Assembly: GCA_002424545.1 (NCBI GenBank)
Contig: DIKL01000052.1
Coordinates: 1 to 22,262 of the forward strand
DNA from: Syntrophaceae bacterium UBA5619
GTDB lineage: Bacteria; Desulfobacterota; Syntrophia; Syntrophales; UBA5619
Direction of reading: 5' to 3'
DNA: 22,262 nucleotides
Shown here: positions 6,415 through 13,186 of the stretch, in pieces
Position numbering within the stretch: position 1 is the first letter of the stretch
Layout of the letters: each line of letters begins with the position of its first letter
The notes under the pieces: model-generated
Database searches by the model: none
What the model was told of the DNA's origin: nothing
Seen by the model: the letters and a program-made list of their open reading frames with translations, nothing else
Program-made: the position numbers and the translations under genes

Positions 6415-7635
6415 ATGAACCCAACGGGAATCCGTTCGTGTCGTTGGCAGTATGCCTTATTCGTTTTTACGTTGCTCACGGCAGTGTTGATTGCGCTTGT
6501 TCCGCCTTTTGCAGCCATGGCCCAAGCAGGCAAGATGCCTGATCTTCGCGGTGTCTGGAAGACAACATACGCAACGCCCACGGAGGCGGGGCGACTGGTC
6601 CGCGAGAGCAGCTACGAAATCACCCGTCAAGATGGTGAGTTGTTCTGGGGCGTCAACGTCTGGCATCCGATCGACCAGGCAACCGGCAAGGCGCTTGCCG
6701 AATGGATCCGCAATCCTTTCGTGGGTTCTCTCGGCCCGAACGGCGATCAGGGGCTTTTCACCATCGAGGGCGTACAATTTTCATTCCGTCTGGTGGGGCA
6801 AGATGAGATGGAACTGGAGATGGCGAGTTTCAAGAACCTCGGTGGTTTTGCGCCCACGGCCTTCTATGCCGTCCTGAAGCGGGGCGGGGTCGGCGCCGTC
6901 CCGCAGGGCAAGTGGCCGGATCTTTCCGGCTCATGGCGCGGTCAGTGTCTGGTCGCGCAGCCGGGAGAACTCAGGCTCAGTGGCGTTCGTCTGGATCTCG
7001 TCCGCCAGGATGGCGAGCTCCTCTGGATGGATGACGTCTGGAGCCCGACCGGCCCGATCACCGCGAAGACCGATCCCAAGACCGTTCTGAGTGAGCGGAT
7101 GCTGGGTTCCGTCAATCCGGCGGGGACTGGTGGTGTGCTGACCAAAGAGGGTGTACGCATGGGCTTTCGGCTCCTGTCTTCCGATCGCATGGAGGCGGAG
7201 TTCATTCGTATGGGCGGTAAGCATGAGGCGGCCACAGCGTTCTATGCGACGCTCCGCAAGGGAGGCGACGAGCCCGTGGCTCCGGCGGTTAAGGGTGTCA
7301 ACCTCGTGGGCACGTGGACCGGCAGCTACCGTTATGCGCTCCCTGACCGACCGGTAAACGCGACCTCCAGCCTGGTCATCACTCGGCAGGAGGGGAACGC
7401 CATCTGGGCGGATGACGTCTGGACCCAGCCGGGTGCGAAGGGCGCCGCTTCCATGCCGCATCGCGACCCGATGGCCGGCAGCCTGAGCCTAGACCAGACT
7501 CATGGAGCGCTTGCCAAGCCGGGTGCATGCTTCACATTCCGCGTGTTGGATGCGGATTGCCTGGAGTTCGCCTTCTCCGGAATCGACAATCAGCAGCCGA
7601 CGGCGTTTCTCGGTATCCTCAATCGAAAGCGTTAG
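6415..7635 (+). CDS. Exported protein of three tandem repeats of an unrecognised domain
   Basis: A 406-residue protein with an N-terminal signal or anchor (hydrophobic about 14-34, then a likely AMA-Q cleavage site near residue 36). The rest is three copies of one unit of roughly 115 residues: about 41-157, 167-283 and 294-406. Each unit has the same landmarks in order: an opening DLxGxW (NLVGTW in copy 3), then RQ[DE]G-x-x-x-W ending in VW about 10 residues on, then GS[LV], F-x-FR and finally TAF[YL] before a basic end (KRG, RKG, NRKR). The motif alternation suggests an all-beta fold, perhaps lipocalin-like, but I do not recognise the family and name no function. No catalytic signature is evident. 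It has its own promoter and is probably a single-gene unit, so its neighbours say little. A periplasmic or surface location is inferred from the signal. Confidence 0.75.
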   Translation: MNPTGIRSCRWQYALFVFTLLTAVLIALVPPFAAMAQAGKMPDLRGVWKTTYATPTEAGRLVRESSYEITRQDGELFWGVNVWHPIDQATGKALAEWIRNPFVGSLGPNGDQGLFTIEGVQFSFRLVGQDEMELEMASFKNLGGFAPTAFYAVLKRGGVGAVPQGKWPDLSGSWRGQCLVAQPGELRLSGVRLDLVRQDGELLWMDDVWSPTGPITAKTDPKTVLSERMLGSVNPAGTGGVLTKEGVRMGFRLLSSDRMEAEFIRMGGKHEAATAFYATLRKGGDEPVAPAVKGVNLVGTWTGSYRYALPDRPVNATSSLVITRQEGNAIWADDVWTQPGAKGAASMPHRDPMAGSLSLDQTHGALAKPGACFTFRVLDADCLEFAFSGIDNQQPTAFLGILNRKR

Positions 7636-7736
7636 AATACGCTGCTTCAAAAATATATCGTCGGAAAGGAGTCCGCCATTGTCGCGGTCGATGACCCTTT
7701 GCCGACAAACTTTTCCCGGCGGTGTCCCCGAATCTT

Positions 7737-7753
7737 GTCTTTCGAGACTTTTT
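7737..7753 (+). terminator. Possible short intrinsic terminator
   Basis: GTCT (7737-7740) and AGAC (7745-7748) close a TTCG tetraloop and are followed by TTTTT (7749-7753). The stem is only 4 bp, so termination would be weak. The place, between the three-repeat gene and the ruvX-mltG unit, is sensible. The rest of the 215-bp spacer 7636-7850 holds no confident gene. Confidence 0.3.
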
Positions 7754-7816
7754 ACGGCGAGATTCATCATTTCTTCCCGTTAGATGAATGGAATGGAATT
7801 CTTATGTCGGATGATT

Positions 7817-7822
7817 TATAAA
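7817..7822 (+). promoter_or_regulatory. Possible -10 element for ruvX-mltG
   Basis: TATAAA lies 29 bases before the ruvX start, within an A/T-rich patch. No good -35 hexamer is found at 16-18 bases upstream, so the assignment is tentative. Confidence 0.3.
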
Positions 7823-7840
7823 GACATGTGCTTATCGACG

Positions 7841-7845
7841 GGAGG
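7841..7845 (+). promoter_or_regulatory. Ribosome binding site supporting the TTG start of ruvX
   Basis: GGAGG ends 5 bases before TTG 7851. The first residues encoded from this TTG (MRVLGLDYG) match the conserved N terminus of the family, so the non-ATG start is well supported. Confidence 0.8.
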
Positions 7846-7850
7846 AAGTA

Positions 7851-8291
7851 TTGAGGGTACTGGGGCTGGATTACGGCAGCCGGAGAATCGGGGTCGCCAT
7901 CAGCGATGAGCTCGGGATGACGGCGCAAGGGGTGGCGACGCTTGACCGAAAAAATCGCGAGGCGGACCTGGCGGCAATCGCCGAGCTGATTGAACGCCAC
8001 GACATCGAACGAATCGTTGTCGGTTATCCCATCCGGCTGGACGGCAATGAGGGAATTCAGTGCGAAAAGGTCAACCGGTTCATCCGACGGCTGGAGGCCC
8101 GGTTGCCGCTGCCCGTCGTCCGCTGGGACGAAACCCTGTCAACGAAGGAGGCGGAAGGGCTTCTCCGAGAGCGCGGGATCAGACCGGAGAAGAGAAGAGC
8201 ACTCATCGACCGGGTAGCCGCCTCGCTGATCCTACAGGGATACCTCGACGCGCTCTCGCGTGAGCGAAAGGCGGAACCGACATCCGTATAA
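7851..8291 (+). CDS. ruvX: RuvX/YqgF family putative pre-16S rRNA nuclease
   Basis: A 146-residue protein of the RNase H-like YqgF family, once annotated as a Holliday junction resolvase and now linked to maturation of the 16S rRNA 5' end. Acidic residues fit the metal site: D7 in GLDYG, D93-E94 in RWDET and D120 in IDRVAA. The family GYP segment (58-60) and the LSTKEAE helix are also present. Length is normal. The start is TTG. The gene sits 3 bp upstream of mltG, a pairing common in proteobacteria, and probably shares a transcript with it. Confidence 0.93.
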   Translation: MRVLGLDYGSRRIGVAISDELGMTAQGVATLDRKNREADLAAIAELIERHDIERIVVGYPIRLDGNEGIQCEKVNRFIRRLEARLPLPVVRWDETLSTKEAEGLLRERGIRPEKRRALIDRVAASLILQGYLDALSRERKAEPTSV

Positions 8292-8294
8292 ATA

Positions 8295-9356
8295 ATGGTT
8301 GGACGCATGCCAATGAACCAATTGAAAAGGATGGGAAACGCCTTGATCCGACGCCGGTGGGAAATGATCGTACTGATCTCCTTGCTCGTGTTGTCGGCCG
8401 GTGCCGTCTTCTCCCACTATATGGCCGCTCCGGTCCATCCCGAAACCGCCGCCGTAACGGTAGACATTCCCAAGGGGTCAGGGTTCCTTCGGATTACGGA
8501 GATTCTCCACGACGCCGATCTGGTCGAAAACCGCCCATTTTTCTGGATCCTGGCTCTCGTCAAAAAAGCAAACAGGCATATCAAGGCAGGTGAATATGAA
8601 CTGAACGGCGCGATGTCCCCGTCGGCCATTCTCGGCAAGCTGATCCGCGGAGAGATCAAGTCTTATCGAGTGATGCTGCCCGAGGACATCACCGCAAGTG
8701 AAGTGGCAAAGCGGCTTTCAGCCGACAGACTGATCAACGAGAAGGAATTCATGGAACTGGCCGTTGACCGGTCATTTCTCGCTTCGCTCGACATTGAGGC
8801 GGACAGCATCGAAGGGTACCTCTATCCGAACACCTACCTTTTCGACCGATCCATGACGACCAAGGAGATCATCGGGACCATCGTGCAACAGTTTCGGAGA
8901 GAGGTCACGCCCGAGCTGAGGAAAAGGGCCGAAGAGATGGGCTTGACGATGAACCAGTGGGTAACCCTCGCTTCGATCATCGGCAAGGAATCCGGGAACC
9001 GGGCCGAAAAACCGATCATTTCAGCAGTCTTTCGAAACCGGCTGAAGATGGGCATGAAGCTGCAGAGCGACCCCACGGCCGTCTACCACTTTGCCAAAAA
9101 CCGCCACCCCATCCCGTCGGTCCGGAAGGAGCATCTCCAATTGGACACGCCGCACAATACCTATATGATCAACGGCTTGCCACCAGGACCCATTGCCAAC
9201 CCCGGTATCGATTCCCTCCGGGCGGCACTCTATCCCGCCGAAGTCGATTACCTCTATTTCGTGGCAAAAAACGATGGAAGTCACCACTTCTCCTCAAATC
9301 TCGCCGCGCACAACCGGGCCGTCCTAAAATATCAGATTCACAATCAAAAAAAGTGA
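8295..9356 (+). CDS. mltG: Endolytic murein transglycosylase MltG
   Basis: A 353-residue inner-membrane enzyme that cuts nascent peptidoglycan strands and so sets their length. One transmembrane segment (about 24-43) follows a basic N terminus. An extended N-terminal region (VDIPKGSGFLRITEIL) is followed by the YceG catalytic domain: YLYPNTYLF (175-183), LASIIGKES (225-233), FRNRL, LQSDPTAVYHF, NTYMINGLPPGPIANPG and the HHFSSNLAAHN end. E232 is likely the catalytic glutamate. The usual EKET reads GKES here, with G230 in place of the first Glu. Start 8295 has no clear ribosome site; ATG codons at 8310 and 8313-8315 are alternatives that would only shorten the cytosolic tail. It ends 10 bases before the mraZ promoter and functionally belongs with the dcw cluster. 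Confidence 0.95.
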   Translation: MVGRMPMNQLKRMGNALIRRRWEMIVLISLLVLSAGAVFSHYMAAPVHPETAAVTVDIPKGSGFLRITEILHDADLVENRPFFWILALVKKANRHIKAGEYELNGAMSPSAILGKLIRGEIKSYRVMLPEDITASEVAKRLSADRLINEKEFMELAVDRSFLASLDIEADSIEGYLYPNTYLFDRSMTTKEIIGTIVQQFRREVTPELRKRAEEMGLTMNQWVTLASIIGKESGNRAEKPIISAVFRNRLKMGMKLQSDPTAVYHFAKNRHPIPSVRKEHLQLDTPHNTYMINGLPPGPIANPGIDSLRAALYPAEVDYLYFVAKNDGSHHFSSNLAAHNRAVLKYQIHNQKK

Positions 9357-9366
9357 AAAATTTTTC

Positions 9367-9395
9367 TTGACAAAGATAAAAACCTCCTCTATCTT
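9367..9395 (+). promoter_or_regulatory. Main dcw cluster promoter (Pmra)
   Basis: A perfect TTGACA (9367-9372) is followed by a 17-base spacer and TATCTT (9390-9395). Directly upstream lies an A/T-only tract (AAAAATTTTT with flanking A runs) placed like an UP element. The expected start near 9402 lies at the edge of the MraZ repeats, so repression and transcription start overlap. Confidence 0.8.
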
Positions 9396-9403
9396 GGCCC
9401 CAA

Positions 9404-9430
9404 AGTGGGGCAAAGTGGATTATAGTGGAG
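9404..9430 (+). promoter_or_regulatory. MraZ operator: three AGTGG repeats at 10-bp spacing
   Basis: AGTGG occurs at 9404-9408, 9414-9418 and 9424-9428, exactly one helical turn apart; the fuller forms are TGGGG, TGGAT and TGGAG. E. coli MraZ is known to bind direct TGGGN repeats separated by 5 bases in front of its own gene. The third repeat contains the start of the mraZ Shine-Dalgarno GGAGG (9427-9431), so bound protein could block both transcription and the ribosome site region. Confidence 0.75.
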
Positions 9431-9442
9431 GAAAAATCTTTC

Positions 9443-9889
9443 ATGTCCGTCTTCCGGGGTCAATACTACCACACGATCGACGACAAAGGGAGGATCATTT
9501 TCCCCTCGCGGCTTCGTGAAGTCTTTGCCGAAAAATATGACAGCCGTCTGGTCATCACAAACTGGGACGGCTATCTGATGGTGTTCCCCTACGACGAATG
9601 GCGGGTCATCGAGGAAAAGGTCTCCCACCAGTCGTTGCTGCGCAAAGAGGTCCGCGCCTTTCAACGATTTTTCATGTCCGGCGCGGTCGACTGCTCCCTG
9701 GACGGCCAGGGCCGGATCCTCATCCCCCCCAATCTCCGGGAATTCGCGAAACTGGAGAAGGATATCGTCCTGGCCGGAATGATCAAGGTCATCGAGATCT
9801 GGAGCAAGGACCGGTTCGAATCTGAAATGAAAAAGAGCGGGGACAACCTGGACGGCTTCAGCGACTACATGGCGGATCTGGGAATATAG
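9443..9889 (+). CDS. mraZ: Transcriptional regulator MraZ
   Basis: A 148-residue DNA-binding protein, first gene of the dcw cluster and known as its repressor in E. coli. It has two AbrB-like swapped-hairpin domains, each with the DxxGR signature: DDKGRIIFP (13-21) in the first and [13 protein letters not shown] in the second. The protein normally forms a ring-shaped oligomer that contacts successive repeats. A GTG start at 9425 would add six residues, but it lies inside the third operator repeat and upstream of the ribosome site GGAGG (9427-9431), so ATG 9443 is preferred. The spacing of 11 bases is slightly long. Autoregulation through the adjacent repeats is very likely. Confidence 0.95.
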   Translation: MSVFRGQYYHTIDDKGRIIFPSRLREVFAEKYDSRLVITNWDGYLMVFPYDEWRVIEEKVSHQSLLRKEVRAFQRFFMSGAVDCSLDGQGRILIPPNLREFAKLEKDIVLAGMIKVIEIWSKDRFESEMKKSGDNLDGFSDYMADLGI

Positions 9890-9939
9890 AGGGCTCTCTG
9901 CAAAATGGCTTCAGCGGTTTTTTACAAAGGTATGATGAG

Positions 9940-10887
9940 ATGGAATTTTTCCACAAGCCGATCCTGGTCGCGGAGATCATCGCTTTCCTTCAATGCAGGA
10001 CCGGGGCGGTCTATCTGGACGGCACACTGGGAGGCGGAGGACACGCCTTTGCAATCTTGAGAAATTCGACTCCGGACGGCCGGCTGATCGGGATCGAAGC
10101 CGACGGAGATGCGCTTCAGGAAGCTCGGAAACGTCTGGCGCCCTTCGGCGACCGGGCGGTCCTGGTCAAGGGGAATTTCGCCGACATGGAAAAAACTCTG
10201 ACCGGAATGAACATTGAAACGGTGGACGGAATCCTTCTCGATCTGGGCGTTTCCTCCCATCAACTGGACACGGCGGAGCGAGGTTTCAGCTTCACCCTCG
10301 ACGCCGTGCTGGACATGCGGATGGACCAAAGCCGGGATCCGAGCGCCTATGATCTCGTCAACACCCTTTCCCGGGAAGCGCTGGAAGAAATTCTCAGGAA
10401 ATTCGGTGAAGAACGGAGGGCGGGACGGATTGCTCAGGCGATCGTCAAGAGGCGAGCCCAATCCCCCATCCGGACGACGGTCAGTCTGGCCGCTTTGGTG
10501 GCCGGGGTATCGTCGGGGCGGGGAACCGCCAGAATCCATCCGGCAACACGGACCTTTCAGGCGTTGCGAATCGCCGTCAACGACGAACTTGCCAACCTTC
10601 AACGGGCCCTGCTCGACGGGATGGCGCTTCTCAAACCCGGAGGACGCTTTGCGGTCATCTCTTTTCATTCGCTGGAGGACCGAATCGTCAAGAGCTCTTT
10701 CCTCACCGCGGAAAAAGGCTGCATCTGCCCCCCTGATCTTCCCGTATGTTCCTGCGGACGAAAGCCGACGATGAGGGTTTTGACGCGAAAACCGGTCGTC
10801 CCCGGGGAGGAAGAGATCCGGGACAATCCGCGGGCGCGAAGCGCAAAACTCAGAATTGCCGAGAGGATCGAATCATGCAGGCCGTAG
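9940..10887 (+). CDS. rsmH: 16S rRNA (cytosine(1402)-N(4))-methyltransferase RsmH
   Basis: A 315-residue SAM-dependent enzyme that methylates N4 of C1402 in the 16S rRNA decoding centre. The SAM loop is DGTLGGGGH (27-35). LLDLGVSSHQLD (about 100-111), DMRMD, HPATRTFQALRIAVNDEL and FHSLEDRIVK are all family hallmarks. A Cys cluster near the C terminus (CICPPDLPVCSC) is also usual in many homologues. AAAGG (9926-9930) precedes ATG 9940 by 9 bases. It follows mraZ by 50 bp and overlaps ftsL by 13 bp, the conserved order mraZ-rsmH-ftsL. Length is normal and nothing is missing. Confidence 0.97.
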   Translation: MEFFHKPILVAEIIAFLQCRTGAVYLDGTLGGGGHAFAILRNSTPDGRLIGIEADGDALQEARKRLAPFGDRAVLVKGNFADMEKTLTGMNIETVDGILLDLGVSSHQLDTAERGFSFTLDAVLDMRMDQSRDPSAYDLVNTLSREALEEILRKFGEERRAGRIAQAIVKRRAQSPIRTTVSLAALVAGVSSGRGTARIHPATRTFQALRIAVNDELANLQRALLDGMALLKPGGRFAVISFHSLEDRIVKSSFLTAEKGCICPPDLPVCSCGRKPTMRVLTRKPVVPGEEEIRDNPRARSAKLRIAERIESCRP

Positions 10888-11195
10888 AGGTTCTGAAACA
10901 GAGGGTTCACCCCCGGGAGGACGCCACCGGCCGGATCGGATATTCGACTTGGATCTTTATCGCTTCCATTTTGATGGCGGTGGCTCTCCTCTACGTATGG
11001 AGCCATATCCACATGACGGAGCTGGAGTACCAGATCGCTCGTGAGTTGAACAACCGGGAACAGATCGCGGAAGAACAGACAAAGTTGAAAGTCGAGCTGG
11101 CCACGCTGAAATCACCCCGGAGGATCGAAACCATCGCCCGGGAGAAGCTGCAGATGACGTACCCGGAAAGGAAACAGGTTATCATACTGAAATGA
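10875..11195 (+). CDS. ftsL: Cell division protein FtsL
   Basis: A 106-residue bitopic membrane protein. A short basic cytosolic tail leads into one transmembrane segment (about 24-42) and then a periplasmic coiled coil (about 48-85, heptad-like NREQIAEEQTKLKVELATLK), followed by the REKLQMTYP segment typical of FtsL/DivIC proteins. FtsL bridges FtsQ/FtsB to the FtsW-FtsI synthase and helps activate it. Sequence conservation in this family is low, so the call rests on topology and on its fixed place between rsmH and ftsI. Start ATG 10875 overlaps the rsmH end by 13 bp, with GAGAGG as the ribosome site; the stop overlaps the ftsI start as ATGA. Confidence 0.9.
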   Translation: MQAVEVLKQRVHPREDATGRIGYSTWIFIASILMAVALLYVWSHIHMTELEYQIARELNNREQIAEEQTKLKVELATLKSPRRIETIAREKLQMTYPERKQVIILK

Positions 11196-13177
11196 CAGGT
11201 GAATCCCGAAAATGGATGCGGTTCAGGATTGCCACCCTGCTGGCTTTTTTCCTGGTGCTGTTTATCGCCCTCGCGTCCCGCGCCTTTCAACTGCAGATCC
11301 TCTCCGGAAAGGAACTGAAGGCCCTTGCCCAGAAACAGCATACGCAGACCCTTCAGCTGCATCCGGAGAGAGGGATCATCTTTGACCGGAACGGCGAAAA
11401 GATGGCCGCCAGCATCCTGGTTGACTCCGTCTGCGCCGATCCGTCGAAAATCAACCATCCCGCCGATGTGGCCGGTCACCTGGCCGCCATTCTCCAGGCG
11501 GACAAAACGGTCCTCCGGAAAAAGCTATCCGGCACGAAGAATTTTTGCTGGATCGCTCGAAGAATTGCCCCGGAACAGGCCAATCTCGTTCAAGAATTGG
11601 GAATCGACGGGATATTCATCGTCAAAGAACCCAAGCGTTATTACCCGGGCGGCGAGTTGGCCGGCCACTTGATCGGTTTCGTCGGCACGGACGCCGATGG
11701 CCTGGAAGGACTCGAACTGCGCTACGACCGCTATCTGAAGGGCGTTCCCGAAAAACTGATGTGGACCAGAGACGCCAAAGGGAAGCGGCTCTACCCGCGC
11801 GTAGAGAAACCGGAAGCCGGTCCCAAGGCGAATTACGATCTTGTCCTGACGATCGACAACCGCATCCAGCACATGGTGGAATCCCATCTGAAAACCGCCG
11901 TGAAGGAGAAGGGAGCCAAAGGAGGATTCGCGATCGTCATGGATCCCCGTACGGGAGAAATCCTCGCCCTGGCCAATGAGATGGGATTCGACCCCAACCG
12001 TTTCTCCACGGTCAACCCCGCGACCGGTAAAAATAAGGCCATTACCGATAGTTTCGATCCCGGATCCACCTTCAAGCCTTTTCTGGCGGCCGCTGCGTTG
12101 GAAGAGGGTGTCATTCAGGAAACGGATCTGTTCAACTGTGAAAACGGCCGTTATGCGATTGCGGATCGAGTGTTTCACGAAGCGCAGCGCAAGCGTCACG
12201 GCACACTGAGCGTACACGATATCCTCAAATATTCGAGCAACATCGGTTCGATTAAAATTTCGGAAAAACTCGGCAAGGAGACATTCTACCAATACATTCG
12301 CAAGTTCGGGTTCGGCGCCAAAACCGGTATCGATCTCCCGGGCGAGGTAAACGGACTTCTGCGACCGGTGGAAAAATGGACCCGCGTGGATGCGGCAACC
12401 GTCGCTTTCGGTCAGGGGATTTCGGTCACGGCCATCCAGCTCATCACCGCCCTCTCCAGTATCGCCAACCAGGGGGTTCTGATGAAGCCCTTCATTGTCC
12501 GGGGTCTCATGGATCGAAAAGGAAACATCGTTCAAGCCTATCATCCGACCGTGGTCCGCAGGGTGATCTCCCCCGAAACGGCAAAACGGCTGACGGCGAT
12601 CCTGACCGACGTGGTCGGCATGGAGGATGGCACCGGGAAACATGCCCGCATTATGAACGTCGCGGTTGCCGGAAAGACCGGCACCTCGCAAAAGTTTGAT
12701 TTTACGCGGAAGGTCTATTCCACCCAAAGGGTCAAAACCTCCTTCATGGGCTTTTTCCCGGCGGAAGATCCGCAAATCGCGATCCTGGTTATTCTGGACG
12801 AACCGCAGAAAGACCGGTGGGGCGGGGTGGCGGCGGCCCCGGTCTTCAAGAGCATCGGGGAACAGCTTCTGACCTGTTTCCGGACAAACATCCGCGAAAA
12901 CGCCGGCCCCGAGGAGGGGAAACCGATCGGCGACGACATGAAGGTCAGGCTCGCCTCCACCCAAGAGGTGATTGCAAACACGGAAACGGATACGGACGAA
13001 ACGCTCATGCCGAACTTCCGCGGGATGACGATCCGCGAGGTTCTGAAAAAATCGAAGGAAAAAGGGATCGAGGTCCGTGTGATCGGAAGCGGCTGGGCGA
13101 CTATCCAGCAACCGGCGGCGGGAATACCCGCGCCGAGGGACCGCATCTGCACGGTCACCTTCGGTATGGGTTCATGA
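11192..13177 (+). CDS. ftsI: Peptidoglycan DD-transpeptidase FtsI (class B PBP) with C-terminal PASTA domain
   Basis: A 661-residue septal transpeptidase that crosslinks the strands made by FtsW. An N-terminal membrane anchor (about 11-29) is followed by the PBP dimerisation domain (about 55-215) and the transpeptidase domain (about 235-570). The three active-site motifs are intact: S292-T-F-K295 with the nucleophile S292, S348-S-N350 and K495-T-G497. The last 56 residues (606-661, PNFRGMTIREVL...) form one PASTA domain, a feature of SpoVD/PBP2x-type enzymes that E. coli FtsI lacks; PASTA-tailed FtsI proteins are known in deltaproteobacteria. It could equally be labelled pbpB. Coupled to ftsL by ATGA and 9 bp before murE. 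Confidence 0.95.
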   Translation: MTGESRKWMRFRIATLLAFFLVLFIALASRAFQLQILSGKELKALAQKQHTQTLQLHPERGIIFDRNGEKMAASILVDSVCADPSKINHPADVAGHLAAILQADKTVLRKKLSGTKNFCWIARRIAPEQANLVQELGIDGIFIVKEPKRYYPGGELAGHLIGFVGTDADGLEGLELRYDRYLKGVPEKLMWTRDAKGKRLYPRVEKPEAGPKANYDLVLTIDNRIQHMVESHLKTAVKEKGAKGGFAIVMDPRTGEILALANEMGFDPNRFSTVNPATGKNKAITDSFDPGSTFKPFLAAAALEEGVIQETDLFNCENGRYAIADRVFHEAQRKRHGTLSVHDILKYSSNIGSIKISEKLGKETFYQYIRKFGFGAKTGIDLPGEVNGLLRPVEKWTRVDAATVAFGQGISVTAIQLITALSSIANQGVLMKPFIVRGLMDRKGNIVQAYHPTVVRRVISPETAKRLTAILTDVVGMEDGTGKHARIMNVAVAGKTGTSQKFDFTRKVYSTQRVKTSFMGFFPAEDPQIAILVILDEPQKDRWGGVAAAPVFKSIGEQLLTCFRTNIRENAGPEEGKPIGDDMKVRLASTQEVIANTETDTDETLMPNFRGMTIREVLKKSKEKGIEVRVIGSGWATIQQPAAGIPAPRDRICTVTFGMGS

Positions 13178-13186
13178 GAGGTCCGG

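Noticed and set aside
9813..9822. GGTTCGAATC resembling a tRNA T arm
   Set aside because: Lies inside the mraZ coding frame, with no acceptor stem or anticodon arm around it.
11525..13111. 528-codon minus-strand open frame opposite ftsI
   Set aside because: Shadow of the ftsI reading frame; no start context and no recognisable protein features.
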